DNA from: Cryphonectria parasitica EP155
Taxonomy: Eukaryota > Ascomycota > Sordariomycetes > Diaporthales > Cryphonectriaceae
Direction: 5' to 3'
Assembly: GCF_011745365.1 (NCBI RefSeq)
Contig: NW_024468912.1
Span: forward strand, 1,302,001-1,366,000
Length of the DNA: 64,000 nucleotides
The notes beneath the pieces were generated by a model. The model saw only the letters and a list, made by a program, of their open reading frames with translations, ran no database searches and was not told the DNA's origin. Below, piece after piece: positions 10,977 to 23,025 of this stretch (position 1 is the first letter of the stretch; each line of letters opens with the position of its first letter). The position numbers were made by a program, and so were the translations under genes.

Positions 10977-12658
10977 GGTGGTGATTTTTTGGGGCAAAAA
11001 GGGGACGCTGTATGACCCGACCTTCTGGACAGAAAGCGGGATGGCAGAAGGGGAAGAAAAAAAAGAGGGTTCCTTGGAGGCGTCATTGCTTTATACCTGC
11101 TGCATTCTTCCACGATGGAGCCGTGGAACCAATACCCCATGCCAGTCAAGTTGCAATCATGCGAAATCCGGTTGCTATCTCCAAGGAGCATAGCGTCGAG
11201 GCTATTATGCGTCCCTGACCGGGAGTTTCCATACTATGGCCCAGGCGGGCATTCCCTACAAGGGGAAGATGATGACTACATATTACAGTACGTCCATGGT
11301 GCGAGATTAAGCATATTCTGATCGTGCCATCGAAGGCTGCATGGAAATTCGGCCCATCGGCCAATCAACGGTCAAGAAACAAACGAATGGACGATAGCGG
11401 AGACGTTAGTCCGTTTGTCCGCCTGCACAAGAACTGCCAGCACGCAATTATCGCTATGGACAAGGGGGCGCACTGGCAACAAAGCAGCGCCCCCTCTGCC
11501 CCTGTACTCATGCTGCCGTATCATCGCGCCTGAGCAGGGGGGATGGTTGGGCGACCAAAGCAGCTGCCCAATGCAGCAGCTGAACCGCCCATCCACGATT
11601 GCGAATCTTTGCGTGCATGGGAAGGTCGCAACGGCACTTTTGTTCGCTGCGGCAACAATTAGCCGGCTGCATGACGCGTGACGTGTGCTCACCTGAGCAA
11701 AGAGACGTTCTGTTCGGGAAGGCCACTGGGGAAGAGCCAAGCCCGCTCTGAATCTGTGACAGCGGTGGGGTTAAGAGGTTCGACGAGCTCTCAGCTTCTT
11801 AATAAGTAGCAAATACTGTGTAGATCGTGGGTGAGGCGTCTCGGCATCCAGAAGTGTCCGTTCGCCCGCCAGGGCCCATCTAAAGTATCAATTTACCTTT
11901 TGGAAAAAGACAGAAAGCAGAAGACGGTCTTTGCTGGGCGAGGTTGCTCACCACTGGGCCCCATCACCTTTCTCTGATCTTCTCCTCGCCATTTTCGAGG
12001 ACTGGAGCCTGGTTCGCTGTGCTTGCCTGAATTGGAGGATCCACTTTCTTTGGTTACAGCAGGCGGAACATGCTGCAGAACGAGGTCGCTTTATTGAGAC
12101 ATCGTCATTCCGTCGCGTCATGATTCAATTGATACAATACGCTCCACGTAAAGCTGGTGTGCCGAGGTTTGGACTTTTCCATCATGGCAGCATAGACATA
12201 CCATTTCTGCAGTTTTCGATGAAACATATATATTTCTCAAAGTTTTCTGTCTACATATGTATTTACTTGTTCATATCAACTTAGAAAGCACCCAGGTGTG
12301 TCTGCCAACCACAGTAGCTGAAAGAGAAAATGCAGGAATATAGGGAACCAAAAGCTGATTCGCAGCTACTATTTGAACGAATGAGGAGCTTGCAGGTCTT
12401 GCAATATCAATTGCCAAAGCATTTGTACCGTCCACTCCACGTTTCAATGTTCCATATGTGGAAAAAGGACGAATGTCTTCATCCGGCATAACCAATACAA
12501 TTTAAAGTAGCATATGAAAAGTTTGAGATGGTACTATGGATATTACTGATCATATGTGATAGAAAGACTACATGTTTTCAACGACCTGCTTCTTGCACCT
12601 TGAGCGCACGGAAACGTCTTTTTAGCTGCACAACCGATACCCAGCTCATGATAAACAT
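10977..12658. other. Intergenic region upstream of the sedolisin
   Basis: Apart from the sedolisin promoter, no gene could be supported. An open stretch at 11931-12284 has no family features. Confidence 0.45.
11089..11095 (-). promoter_or_regulatory. TATA box of the sedolisin gene
   Basis: TATAAAG on the minus strand lies 113 bases upstream of the sedolisin ATG, the usual distance for an inducible fungal secreted-enzyme gene. Confidence 0.5.
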
Positions 12659-13140
12659 TTACAAGAAGCCAAGGACAACCAGTGCGGATACAATAAGAGG
12701 GCACACAATGTAAAAGATAGTAAATCCACACGACGCAGACCGGAAAGCAAGGTTCTTCACAAGCGTCGTTGCAAAACCTACTTCGATGGTCGTCAGGGTG
12801 ATAGCGATGTAGACCGTCGCTGACGCCGGCCAAGCGAAGCTATCCTCAAAAAAGGCGCCATACTGATTCCAGGACAGCACATACCTCGTCAACGCCCCTC
12901 TGAGCAGATGCATTTGCTCCTGGTAGCCTAGGCGCAAACTCGCTGTATAGAAAGCGCCAGTCGATGCTCTGGTCAAAGTCCACGATGTTGAGAAGCTGGC
13001 GGGCAAGCTCCAGCCCGGCCGGCCACAGAGTGCCACTTTGCGCCCGCCTCCACACAGCATGTCTGCAGCTGGCTGTACTCGTCGCGAAGCCAGGGAGCTT
13101 ATAAGGCCGTCGGAGAACGATGGTGCCAGACCAAGATCAA
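12659..13140 (-). pseudogene. Remnant of fungal two-helix membrane protein gene
   Basis: Three minus-strand frames successively carry protein-like sequence. About 13100-13020 reads PWLRDEYSQLQTCCVEAG. About 13020-12885 reads ELARQLLNIVDFDQSIDWR and continues to SAQRGVDE. About 12862-12659 reads YGAFFEDSFAWPASATVYIA and continues to two hydrophobic segments ending VVLGFL. In my recollection this order matches C-terminal parts of a large fungal hypothetical family with two membrane helices; I cannot name a function. The first junction falls in a GGCCGGCCGGG run and looks like an indel. The second coincides with a 22-nt stretch (12884 down to 12863) that starts GTATGT and ends TCAG, and its removal restores the frame. 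No start codon or full N-terminal part was found, so a decayed gene is the best reading. Confidence 0.5.
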
Positions 13141-13159
13141 ATTACAACTTGGCATTGTG

Positions 13160-13438
13160 ATGCCCAGCTCGTTTAGCTATATTGTCAGGCAGCTGTACGA
13201 GGAGGAAAGCATCTACTGGTGGGACAGCGACGGCTCGACGACGGTGACGGCCAAGAATGCGGTAGACACGGAGCTCGACGGGTTCTGTCCTCAGAGGGGC
13301 GAGGGGGAGGAGGAGGAGGAGGCGGCAGACGAAGAGGGCATACCGTCCCCTCTGGAATACCCAGACGTCCGCCAGCAATTGTTCAGCTACTTCAGCAGGA
13401 AGCTGCTGGAAGACGATTCGCGAGCAAATATGGGATAA
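13160..13438 (+). CDS. Acidic open frame of unknown status, beside the remnant
   Basis: This is a 92-aa frame from ATG to stop, opening MPSSFSYIVRQLYEEESIYW, with an acidic run (about residues 50-62) and an aromatic-rich start. It looks more protein-like than chance, but it has no recognised domain. It lies head-to-head with the minus-strand remnant, 20 bases away. It may be a displaced, inverted piece of the same decayed gene or a non-gene. Confidence 0.25.
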   Translation: MPSSFSYIVRQLYEEESIYWWDSDGSTTVTAKNAVDTELDGFCPQRGEGEEEEEAADEEGIPSPLEYPDVRQQLFSYFSRKLLEDDSRANMG

Positions 13439-14002
13439 TATCAAGCCCAAGGCTTGCGAGTTATAAGAACAAGTCTGCATCAGGATTATGTAAAATTGGA
13501 ATGACAATCAGACTGCAGTCGTTCGAGTTGTAAGGCCTTTGCCGGGACTCGATAATATTCAGATTAGACCTCTGCACATTTCCGAGGTTTTTCTCGGTCA
13601 GGCTTGAGGGGCAATGAGGTGAACCACAGTCTACCACGCACGCAAGTCTGATCTAATGTAGAGATGTCCTGATTCATGGCTTAAGAAATTCTAGTTTTAT
13701 AGTCCGAAAATATGAACTTGATCGAGTCTTGACAAATCCGCCCTCAGCGGGGTTGACCTTTTTCACTTTCTAACCCCCCCCCCCGGCTCTTCTCGTTATT
13801 CCATAAGTTTGAAGTAGCCGGTGGCCAATTTCGAAGAATACCACGTACTATCCATACTGGTACGTCGAAGAAAACAACGGAATATCATACCTCAGATGTT
13901 CTTCGATGAGACCGTTCCCTATGACAATGGACAAAATGCCGTGAAGCCAGCCATCGATGTTGTCAATGTGTGCCTGTCAAAGGATACGGGGCCCCAGAGC
14001 AT

Positions 14003-14060
14003 GAAAGTTCCATTCATATTTACTCCTAAACTGTAAATATTATTAAAATATGGAACTTTC
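14003..14060. repeat. Small inverted repeat / stem-loop
   Basis: GAAAGTTCCAT at 14003-14013 is repeated in inverse orientation at 14050-14060 (ATGGAACTTTC), with a 36-base AT-rich loop between. Confidence 0.45.
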
Positions 14061-16498
14061 CGTCTGACCTCGCTGGGCAATTCGTGTAGTCCAGAAGAAA
14101 ACATAGGTTCGCGTTCATGAGTTGTGACGATACCTTGTTTACTTTCAAAGTGTGTGTGGACTACTCTCATTGTGGTGATAATATTTGGTTCAAGCTTTGA
14201 AAATGCTGTCCCTGCGATATGCGGGTTAGAAGACACAAGCAAGATTATTATATCTGGGTGCACTGAGTCCTCGAAAACGCTTCTTCAAAGACGGCCTCTG
14301 AAGAAATAATCACAGTGTGACGACCGCTCCAGCAGTGAAATAAAAGGCAAGCAACTTCTGTTCTTGAGCCAAGGTCATGCGTTATATCAACTTGGATTTG
14401 ACATTTTATGTAAGTCGTAGCAACTTATTTCCTACAAACCAGGAATTGCTGAGCGGACATATGAGGTCCAAAGGTGTCCTTGGCCTGACCGCTGAGCCAG
14501 ATCGATTCGATTGTATGACTTGTCATGGCAGCCGGTACGGATAGAGTTGACCAGGTGGTGATGCGAGGCTGATTCATGCTGCGTAACTCGGGAGCGCTGA
14601 TACAAATTGTATATCCTTGTATATCACAGTAGGGAATTTTTCTCTAAGAGTTCTGAAGTCGAACGCGCACTACTCCCGAACACGTGCTCTGGGAGGGGGG
14701 GGGGGCTTTTATGCGCCTAGCACACTCTGAGATGTGGGAGAGTCGCGTACGGCTCCTGACTAACCACTTCCCCTCCCCTTCCCACACTACAGTCTTGAGG
14801 GCTTAACTAGCCATTACTAACAGTACCATCCATGAGGTATGGTTCCTTGCCAGTATGGGTGCAATGGGCATCAGGCGAGGCTGTCTTGATGCCAGTCTAG
14901 GAACCCTGCAGATGTTGTGAAAAGAGAAGGAGGCTACCTAAAGAAATAGAAATGGGTATCACCATGCTCTGCAGTATTTTAGCCTCCTCAAGGCTTGCCT
15001 TCTCATCGTATCAAACGTTCCATCTTCCCCTGTTCCCTTGTGCAACCTGCTATGATCCCCCCCCTTTCTCCATCATCACGAACATCAGCGTTTGATAGGC
15101 TCTCAACCACTTGCCATTGTTTTCTCATGTTCTTGTTTTCTGTTCCTATACTCCTATTCTCCCTATTATATCATGAATAGCTACTCTTGCAATGCAAATG
15201 ATCGGTAGCCTCATCGTTGGCTGCATGTGCCCAGTGCGAAGGGAAAAGGGCGTCTGCTCAAAGGCGTCTGAACCTCCCATTTGCTGGTGCTGGAAAGGGT
15301 TAGGGGCTCTCCTTCAAGATCATGCCGCTGCGGTGCCACAGCTTGGCAGCCCACTACCTAAAAACTCCGGATCCGAGAAACGTTACATGGAAGGTTTTCG
15401 AGGGGTGGTGGGGTTGCGCTCTACCCATGGTCCGGGATGGAACCGCGCCTAGCAAAGACGCCACACTACCAGTCGGGGGTGTACTGTGGCATGAATCGAC
15501 ACGCACATGTTCCAGACAGAACGATGCTAAGCTGGCTGGTGCTGACGATGGAAAAGGGGGGTGGCATATGACCGTCCCCTCTCGTGCTGGGAGGAAAGGC
15601 CCAATCAGGTTCGGCGTGTCAGGACGGTCGTGATGATCAGAGGCGGGAAGAACTCGTGTCCAGCCCAGGTTGGTGTCCAATGAGGAGGGTTGAAGGGAGT
15701 CGGTCCGGTCTTATCAGCCGTCGTGAGAGACCGCCCCCAAGAAGGAAGAACGAGACGATCTGACCAGTCGAAAAGATTCGATGGCTACGTTTCTCTCCTC
15801 CAACAGCAGGTGATAGCAGTAGCGACAGCAGACTAGGCTGATGTAGGGGACTTGTCTGTGGTTTATGTGAGGGTCAAGCGTGTCCGAAGTGGTCAGAAGA
15901 TTTGAAAAAACGAAAGAAATATGGGGAGGTCTGAACCCCTGTCTTGTCTGGGTCTCTAGGCTCTCTCCTCCACACGGAAGGAAGATTTCTAGGACTCTAG
16001 TGCGGCAGGGGTCAGTAGCGGGGAGGGGCAAGGCTCGCCCATACCGCTAGTACCTTCTGTGCACCGTTGAAGATGAGCAATCTGTCTGGCACTCCTTGGT
16101 CTGCAACGGTACGTGGTACGATACTATTGTACAATACGAACTGTTCAAGTCCATTCCGTTTTTTGCCCTGGTCCCAGAAATGCATACATGCCACTCACTA
16201 TACGAAGTAAGACGGCAAGACTCACGAGCATTTCTTTTCGTATCAAGGTACCAGACAACAGTATCACCACATAGACAACATATGAGTGGCCTTTCACCTT
16301 GGTCTCCTCCTGGCTCACAATCAGCCATCTTTGCAAACCATTGTCGTGTTGGACACCCAATAGCATGCCCCTACCGACTGTGCTCTCACCTATCTCTCGC
16401 CTGCCAGGAATCCTCCAGATTGGGCTCGCCCTTCAGCTTCAAAGGACGGGGAAGTAGGGCGGCATGTGAAGGATCCCTTCCAGTGTTACATTACATCG

Positions 16499-16500
<2 letters not shown>

Positions 16501-16530
<30 letters not shown>
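16501..16530. repeat. (CA)n microsatellite
   Basis: An uninterrupted CA dinucleotide run of about 15 units lies in non-coding sequence. Confidence 0.9.
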
Positions 16531-16531
<1 letters not shown>

Positions 16532-17124
16532 CACTTTAGATAGTAGTACCTCCTACTCATGGTACTACTCCAGCCACAATCAACCCACCCTTCCACCACA
16601 GCACCTAGGGCTCATGGTTTGCCGTGTTATGACACATTGCAGCATTGCTACTGACCAGCCGTAGAAAATTGGCAGTGGCACCCTGCAAAGGGGCATCGCA
16701 CTTTGCCTCCAGCTTGTCCCAACCCCACAGCTTACCCCAAACAACCCCTGTTCACATGCTCCATCGCTAGAGCAGACCCTGGAGATCCTGCATCTTCTGT
16801 AGGCTGCTGGCCTGTTATCTTGCATGCGAGGGATCGCGAGACCACCAATTCAAAACCACATTTACTCTCGCATTGCCCTCGACATCCCATTGACGTGGTT
16901 TTCCTCCTTGCTATTCTCTGTCTCTTGACTCTCTCTCTCTCTCTCTCTTTCTTCTCATACAAGCTCTTCTCGCCTCGCCTGATCAAGTGCTCTTGACTGA
17001 AGACCGCTGCCATCATCAAAGGCGACCTGCTCCACCACAGACCACATTAATTCTTGTTCACCTACTGCACAACACCCAAGAGACGCATACGCGGGTAGAG
17101 AAGCCTCCATATAAGATATTCGAA

Positions 17125-18787
17125 ATGACGGACACAGAGACCAAGGTCGACGTCGGCCCCGAGGCCAAGGAGACCGCTGTCAATACCGGCGTAGATGAAA
17201 AAGCTGCCGTGTCACCAGTTTATTCTGCCGCCCACCAGGCTGATGGCACAATTGCCCGTCCTCTAGGATGGATGTACAAGGGCTTCAGGATTCGCAATTC
17301 TGAGTTCTGGTACGCCTCGCCCAAGTGCCAACTGTTCATGGTCGCCATGGTCTGTTTCTTGTGCCCTGGCATGTTCAACGCCATCGTGGGTATGGGCGGC
17401 GCTGGCCAGCTCTCCACACTTGCCTCTGACGATGCCAACACCGCCCTGTACTCGACCTTCGCCGTGGTCGGTTTCTTCGCCGGCACCTTCGCCAACCGCC
17501 TCGGCATCAGGCTGACCATGTCCATCGGCGGCCTGGGCTACTGCCTCTACGCAGCCTCCTTCCTGTCCTATTCTCATGACCAGAACCTGGGCTTCGTCGT
17601 CTTCGCCGGCGCCTTCCTGGGCGTGTGCGCCGGTCTGCTCTGGACCGGTCAGGGAGCCATCATGATGTCCTACCCCCCTGAGCAGTACAAGGGCCGCTAC
17701 ATCTCGTGGTTCTGGATCATCTTCAACCTCGGCGCTGTTGTCGGTGCGCTGATTCCCCTGGGCCAGAACGTCAACAATCAGACAGGCGCCGTGACCGATG
17801 GCACGTATGCTGCCTTCATCGTGCTCATGTTTGTGGGCGCGGTGCTGGCCCTGTTCCTGTGCAACGCTGACAGGGTGCAGCGCGAGGACGGCTCGCACGT
17901 CATCCTGATGAAGAACCCATCCTGGCAGACCGAGATCCTCGGGCTATGGGAGACGCTGTATCAAGACCCGTGGATTGTGCTTCTGTTCCCCATGTTCTTC
18001 GCCAGCAATGTCTTCTACACTTACCAGACCAACGACATGAACGCCGGCCAGTTCAACACGCGCACCCGTGCCCTCAACAACGTGCTGTACTGGTCCGCAC
18101 AGATCTTCGGCGCGGTCATCTTCGGCTACTCCTTGGACTATGGCAAAATGCGCCGCAGCCTCAAGGCCAGGATTGCCTTCATCACGCTGTTCGTGCTGAC
18201 CTTTATCATCTGGGGCGGAGGCTGGGCCTGGCAAAAGGATCAACCCTCGCGCGCCGAGACTTCTGCCAAGACCTTTGTTGGTGTTGACTGGACCGACGGT
18301 GGTCACAAGTACATCGCGCCCATGTTTCTGTACATTTTTTACGGTTTCTTTGATGCCTGTTGGCAGACCACCATCTACTGGTACGTAGCCTTGCACCGTC
18401 AGCACCCTGGCAGCCATAAAAATATCAGTGTGTGTGCGTGCGCGCGCGCGTGTGTATGTGATACTGACAGCAATTTTTCCTCGCAGGACAATGGGCGCCC
18501 TCTCCAACAACTCCCGCAAGGCTGCCAACCTGGCTGGTTTCTACAAGGGCATCCAGTCCGCTGGTGCCGCCATCTTCTGGCGCGTCGATGCCCTCGGGAA
18601 GCCGTACAACACAATCTTCGGCGCGACATGGGGCCTGCTGGCCGCTGCACTGCTTATTGCCTCGCCCATCATCTGGCTCCGGGTCCAGGACACTGTTCCT
18701 CTCGAAGAGGACCTCAAGTTTACAGACGAGACGGTCGAGGACGTCGTGGGCGGGGCCGCACCGGACACGCAGAAGACTGTGGTCTAG
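17125..18787 (+). CDS. UNC93-like (DUF895) major-facilitator transporter
   Basis: Exons 17125-18380 and 18487-18787 give 518 aa. The 106-nt intron starts GTACGT, ends CTCGCAG and splits a Trp codon (ATC TAC TG|G). The start MTDTETKVDVG has good context, and upstream in-frame sequence lacks an ATG. After a soluble N-terminus of about 65 residues there are about eleven hydrophobic helices. Between helices, YKGRYISWFWIIFNLG resembles the UNC93-like signature loop, and exon 2 opens TMGALSNNSRKAANLAGFYK, the conserved family motif. Fungal members are multipass membrane proteins of unknown substrate. Compared with other family members it appears full length. The intron contains an alternating GT/GC tract. 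Confidence 0.88.
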
Positions 18788-20336
18788 ATTATAGCTGCTG
18801 CGAGATCGGACCGCAGCTGCGGATCATCGTCTGGGCGTCCGCTAAATAATTCGATGCTGTCCCGTCGCGCAAGGAACGAGGGGGTCACAAGCTGAGGTGA
18901 GAAGGGGCCGGGGTGTAAATGAACACAGGCTCATGAAACAGATTCAACATGACTTGTTGTAATGGTTAAAAGGGATGGGGCCCTCGCATTGATGGGAACG
19001 ATGACACGAAACGATACCATAGCATTGGGCTATTTTCTTCTTCACATGCGTTAGGCAGGGAATGTCATAAATCATTCATACGTAATTTGACTTTCCATAC
19101 CCACTACCGCTTTGTTTATCGTATCATTATTTTCTCTTAGAGCCTTTGTGTTGTCGCTATTGAATTGACTTTGGAGCCCTAGGTGTAAATCCACAGTGCC
19201 ATGACTCGGCATTCGCGAGGTCGCGAACCGCGCCTCCAGTCAGGGAAAAAAAGAAAAAAAAAAAAAAAAAAAAAGAAAAAGAAGGCGAAATAATGGACTT
19301 TCATGCAGTGGTAGTCGACTAAGTACATGCATGACCCAATGTGACATTGAAATATGGCAAATCACAATTGAGATGGTAAGCTGTACATGTCTTGCACGAA
19401 TCAACATCCATCCATTGAAGGAAGCCTCGACTGGGGGCCCTGTTTGAGCCACCGCCGTGCTGGTGGGAATGCATCACCATTACCGAGGACAAGGCGAGGC
19501 TGGACGGACGAACGGGAGCTTCAGAGGCTCGCATCTTTGCCATGCAATGTCACTTTGGCCTGCTGTGGGGCGGTGGCCCCCTCCCCATCCTTTTGATAGC
19601 TCTTCTGGGGCAGGGCCGGATCCGCAAGTAATACAATGAGTAGTACGTATATTTTAGGAAGGACAAGGAACAGTGTCACGCGCAATTCATCATACGAGAT
19701 GGGTAAGAAGAGAGAAAAACAAAACTTCAAATCCTCGATCCTTGAGAATCAGGTAGAGAGAGAGAGAGTTTACTTGAAGTACTGCGGTTACAGACTACCC
19801 AAGAAAAATTGTCCTGGGCTGAGGAGCAGTAACAGAGCAAGAGGAAACAGCACAGAGAAGCTACTGTGGGGAGTCCAGACGTCATCCCGCCATCAACCTC
19901 CCTAACAACAGAATCTAGGGGCCTGTCCCAGGCACTGCCAGGCTCTTCCCGCATGGAGGGCTGCAAGCTGTTAGTGCCCCACCGCACTTCCCGGCCCCAT
20001 TGGCCACTTGGCTCAGAGCAGCTCCCGCAACCGCACGCATCGTCCGACCCGCGCCTGGACAGGACAGGACCTGTGCTGCCAACGACCCGGTTATCTCATA
20101 CATAATACATAAAGCCCCGGATCCCTTCCTTTCGGATTCGGAGGTCGAGAAAATTCTCTCTTCTACTTCCTCTTTTCGATGCAGCACTGCTCGCCTGCGT
20201 ACCGTTTATACCCTCTCCACTCTTTTCCGTTCTGTACGCCCATTTTCTAAACACACGAGGATCAACCCTCCCCCACGATCGACCGTGAGACCGTAATTGT
20301 ATAATAAAGAAAAAAAGAAGGAGGAGACAATACAAG
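18788..20336. other. Intergenic region
   Basis: No gene was seen. An A-rich run at 19244-19281 and a GA-rich stretch near 19757-19768 are the only notable features. The last few hundred bases should hold the ACH1 promoter. Confidence 0.45.
19244..19281. repeat. Poly(A)-rich tract
   Basis: An almost pure A run with scattered G lies in non-coding sequence. Confidence 0.8.
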
Positions 20337-22132
20337 ATGGCATCACCTATAGCTTCTGCGGCCTTGAAGGCACGCGTCCGCAGGCCGTCGATGCTCAACA
20401 AGCTGTGCCACCCCCAGGACCTGCTTAAACACTTTCCCAATGGCTCGTACATCGGCTGGAGTGGATTCACGGGTGTCGGATACCCCAAGTGAGTCTTTCT
20501 ATCCCTAGAATGAGCAGGTAGATAGGGCATTGGGAGATGGGAGATGAGAGGACGTACATACTTCTTGGGTGGGAGGCTGACCAGTGGACCTGCCTTGTGC
20601 GCTTATACAGGAAGATGCCTACATTTCTGGCCGATCACGTCGAGAAGAACGGCCTCCAGGGCCAGCTGAAGTACACACTCTTTGTTGGCGCGTCGTCTGG
20701 CGCCGAGACGGAGAACAGATGGGCTGGGCTGGATATGATTGAGAGAAGAAGTCCACATCAGGTCGGCAAGGCTATTGCCAAGGGTATCAATGAAGGGCGG
20801 ATCAACTTTTTCGACAAGCATCTGTCTATGTTTCCCGTGGATCTTGTATACGTACGTGCCCTTCCTCGCCCAAAGGTGGCTGCTAGATCAACAAAGGAAA
20901 AAGCGAGAGAAAGACGGCATGCATACTGAGAGAATACGTCGCAGGGCTTCTACACGAAAGATCGACCAAACAACAAGCTCGACGTGGTAGTCGTCGAGGC
21001 AACGGCCATCAAGGAGGACGGCAGCATCGTGCCCGGCGCATCAGTCGGCGCGACGCCAGAGCTGGTGCAGCTGGCTGACAAGATCATCATCGAGGTGAAC
21101 ACGTCCATCCCCAGCTTCGAGGGCCTGCACGACATCACAATGACCGACCTGCCCCCAAGGCGGAAGCCCTACCTGATTATGGGTGTCGAGGACCGCATTG
21201 GCACGACCTCAATCCCGATCGACCCAGAGAAGGTGGTAGGCGTCCTGCATTCCGACTACCCGGATCAGACCGCGCCCAACACGGAAGCCGACGCCAGCTC
21301 GCAGGCCATCGCCGACCACATCATCGAGTTCTGGGACCACGAGGTCAAGCACGGCCGCCTGCCACAGAACTTGCTGCCCATCCAATCCGGCATCGGAAAC
21401 ATTGCCAATGCCGTCATCGGCGGGTTGGCGGACTCCAAGTTCGAGAACCTCAACGTCTGGACCGAGGTCATCCAGGACACGTTCCTGGACCTCTTTGACT
21501 CAGGTAAGCTGGACTTTGCCACGGCCACGTCGGTGCGCTTCTCGCCCGACGGCTTCAAGCGTTTTTACGACAACTGGGAGTCTTACCACAACAAGCTTCT
21601 CCTGCGCTCCCAGCAGGTGTCCAACTCGCCCGAGATTATCCGCCGCCTCGGCGTCATCGGCATGAATACTCCCGTTGAGGTGGACATCTACGCGCACGCC
21701 AACAGCACCTGCGTCATGGGCAGCCGCATGCTCAATGGCCTGGGCGGATCTGCCGATTTCTTGCGGTCCTCCAAATACAGCATCATGCACACCCCTTCCA
21801 CCCGGCCCAGCAAGACGGACCCCCATGGCGTCTCATGCATCGTACCCATGTGCACGCACGTCGACCAGACGGAGCACGACCTGGACGTCATCGTCACCGA
21901 ATGCGGCCTGGCTGACGTGCGAGGCCTAAGCCCCAGAGAGAGGGCCAGGGTCATCATTGAAAAGTGCGCGCACGACGTTTACAAGCCCATCCTGAGGGAA
22001 TACTTCGACAAGGCCGAGTTTGAGTGCCTGCGCAAGGGTATGGGCCACGAGCCCCACCTCCTGTGGAATAGCTTTGACATGCACAAGGCCCTGGCTGAGC
22101 AAGGTAGCATGCAAAAGGTGCAGTGGAAGTAA
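20337..22132 (+). CDS. ACH1: Acetyl-CoA hydrolase / CoA-transferase
   Basis: Exons 20337-20488, 20611-20851 and 20945-22132 join to 526 aa. The introns are 122 nt and 93 nt, with GTGAGT and GTACGT donors. The protein opens [17 protein letters not shown] and continues with [51 protein letters not shown] and [12 protein letters not shown], the normal order for the Ach1 family of class I CoA transferases. Fungal Ach1 is mitochondrial and moves CoA between succinyl-CoA or propionyl-CoA and acetate. It is needed for growth on acetate and for clearing toxic acyl-CoA. The catalytic Glu of this family probably lies in the DVVVVEATA segment. The size is normal and nothing is missing. Confidence 0.95.
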
Positions 22133-23025
22133 AAAAAAAGAACAAGAGGGGAAGCTGGAAAAAGGAGCAAGTCGCGACCGGATCTAGGATGGTCTGAACG
22201 ACGATGCATGTGGATCTAATGTAGATCTCTACCTCGAAACACTTTCGATTGGAGCTGGCTGTCAAGGACGATATAGTGCCGGAAGGCTGAACTCAATGTA
22301 AGACTGGACAGCGGGACGATTCTCGCCGCTCGTACGACCAATACGTCAAGTCCAATCCAAGCTGCCTAACAAGCTATATCCTTTCTTTCGTGCTTCACTC
22401 GTTCTCGATAAGTTTACACAGGTGGCCACGGTATGAGGTGCGTTGCAACGCTCAGAAGGATATCGAGTCACTTATGGTTCTAGGCCAACTGGAGATAACG
22501 AAAATGTTGTCAACACTTGAGGATATTTGGGTTGGAGGACACAGTAGAACGAAGCAAGTGCATGCATCTGTGGAGGAAGGGAAGACAGGTAACTACAATC
22601 ATACGAAAGAGCTCCAAGACCCAGACTAGGCATTTTTGTTCCCGCCAGTCTGCCATACTAAGCACGAAAAGCTACATCCTTCCGACATGTGAATGGCCTC
22701 ACATCCAATGACCGAGCTTCGAGGCCAATGTTGAAGCCGTCATCGATTTTCCCAAAGCAGCGGTTTGGGTATGGTCGCCGCTGAAGAGGATGCGCTCAGC
22801 GCTGGGACGAGGCGCGAACGCCAGCAAGTGAGCGTCAAGATTATTGCAACCATCCAAGTGGACGGTAGGCTCGAACAGCTTGTCCTTTTTTAATAAGGCG
22901 GAGGGGATTTCCAGTCTCTCAGATCTGGAGATTTGCTCTTACACCCTCTTCGTTGTTCCAGAAGCTTTGCGTTTCTTCTCCCACTCACCTTTTCTCTAGG
23001 ACATCCTCTACACTAAACAAGATCG
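22133..23025. other. Intergenic region
   Basis: No supported gene was found. A TTTTCTCTAG/leader-like stretch directly precedes the next ATG. Confidence 0.45.

Larger units (their letters stand above)
13439..17124. other. Large gene-poor spacer (3.7 kb)
   Basis: No gene could be supported. Contents include an 11-bp inverted repeat around 14003-14060, G and C homopolymers (about 13776-13785 and 14693-14705), a (CA)n run at 16501-16530, and CT-rich sequence at 16928-16950 in the likely promoter or leader of the downstream transporter. Confidence 0.5.

Noticed and set aside
16987..17124. In-frame extension upstream of the UNC93-like start
   Set aside because: It lacks an ATG and codes low-complexity leader sequence; the ATG at 17125 begins the conserved product.
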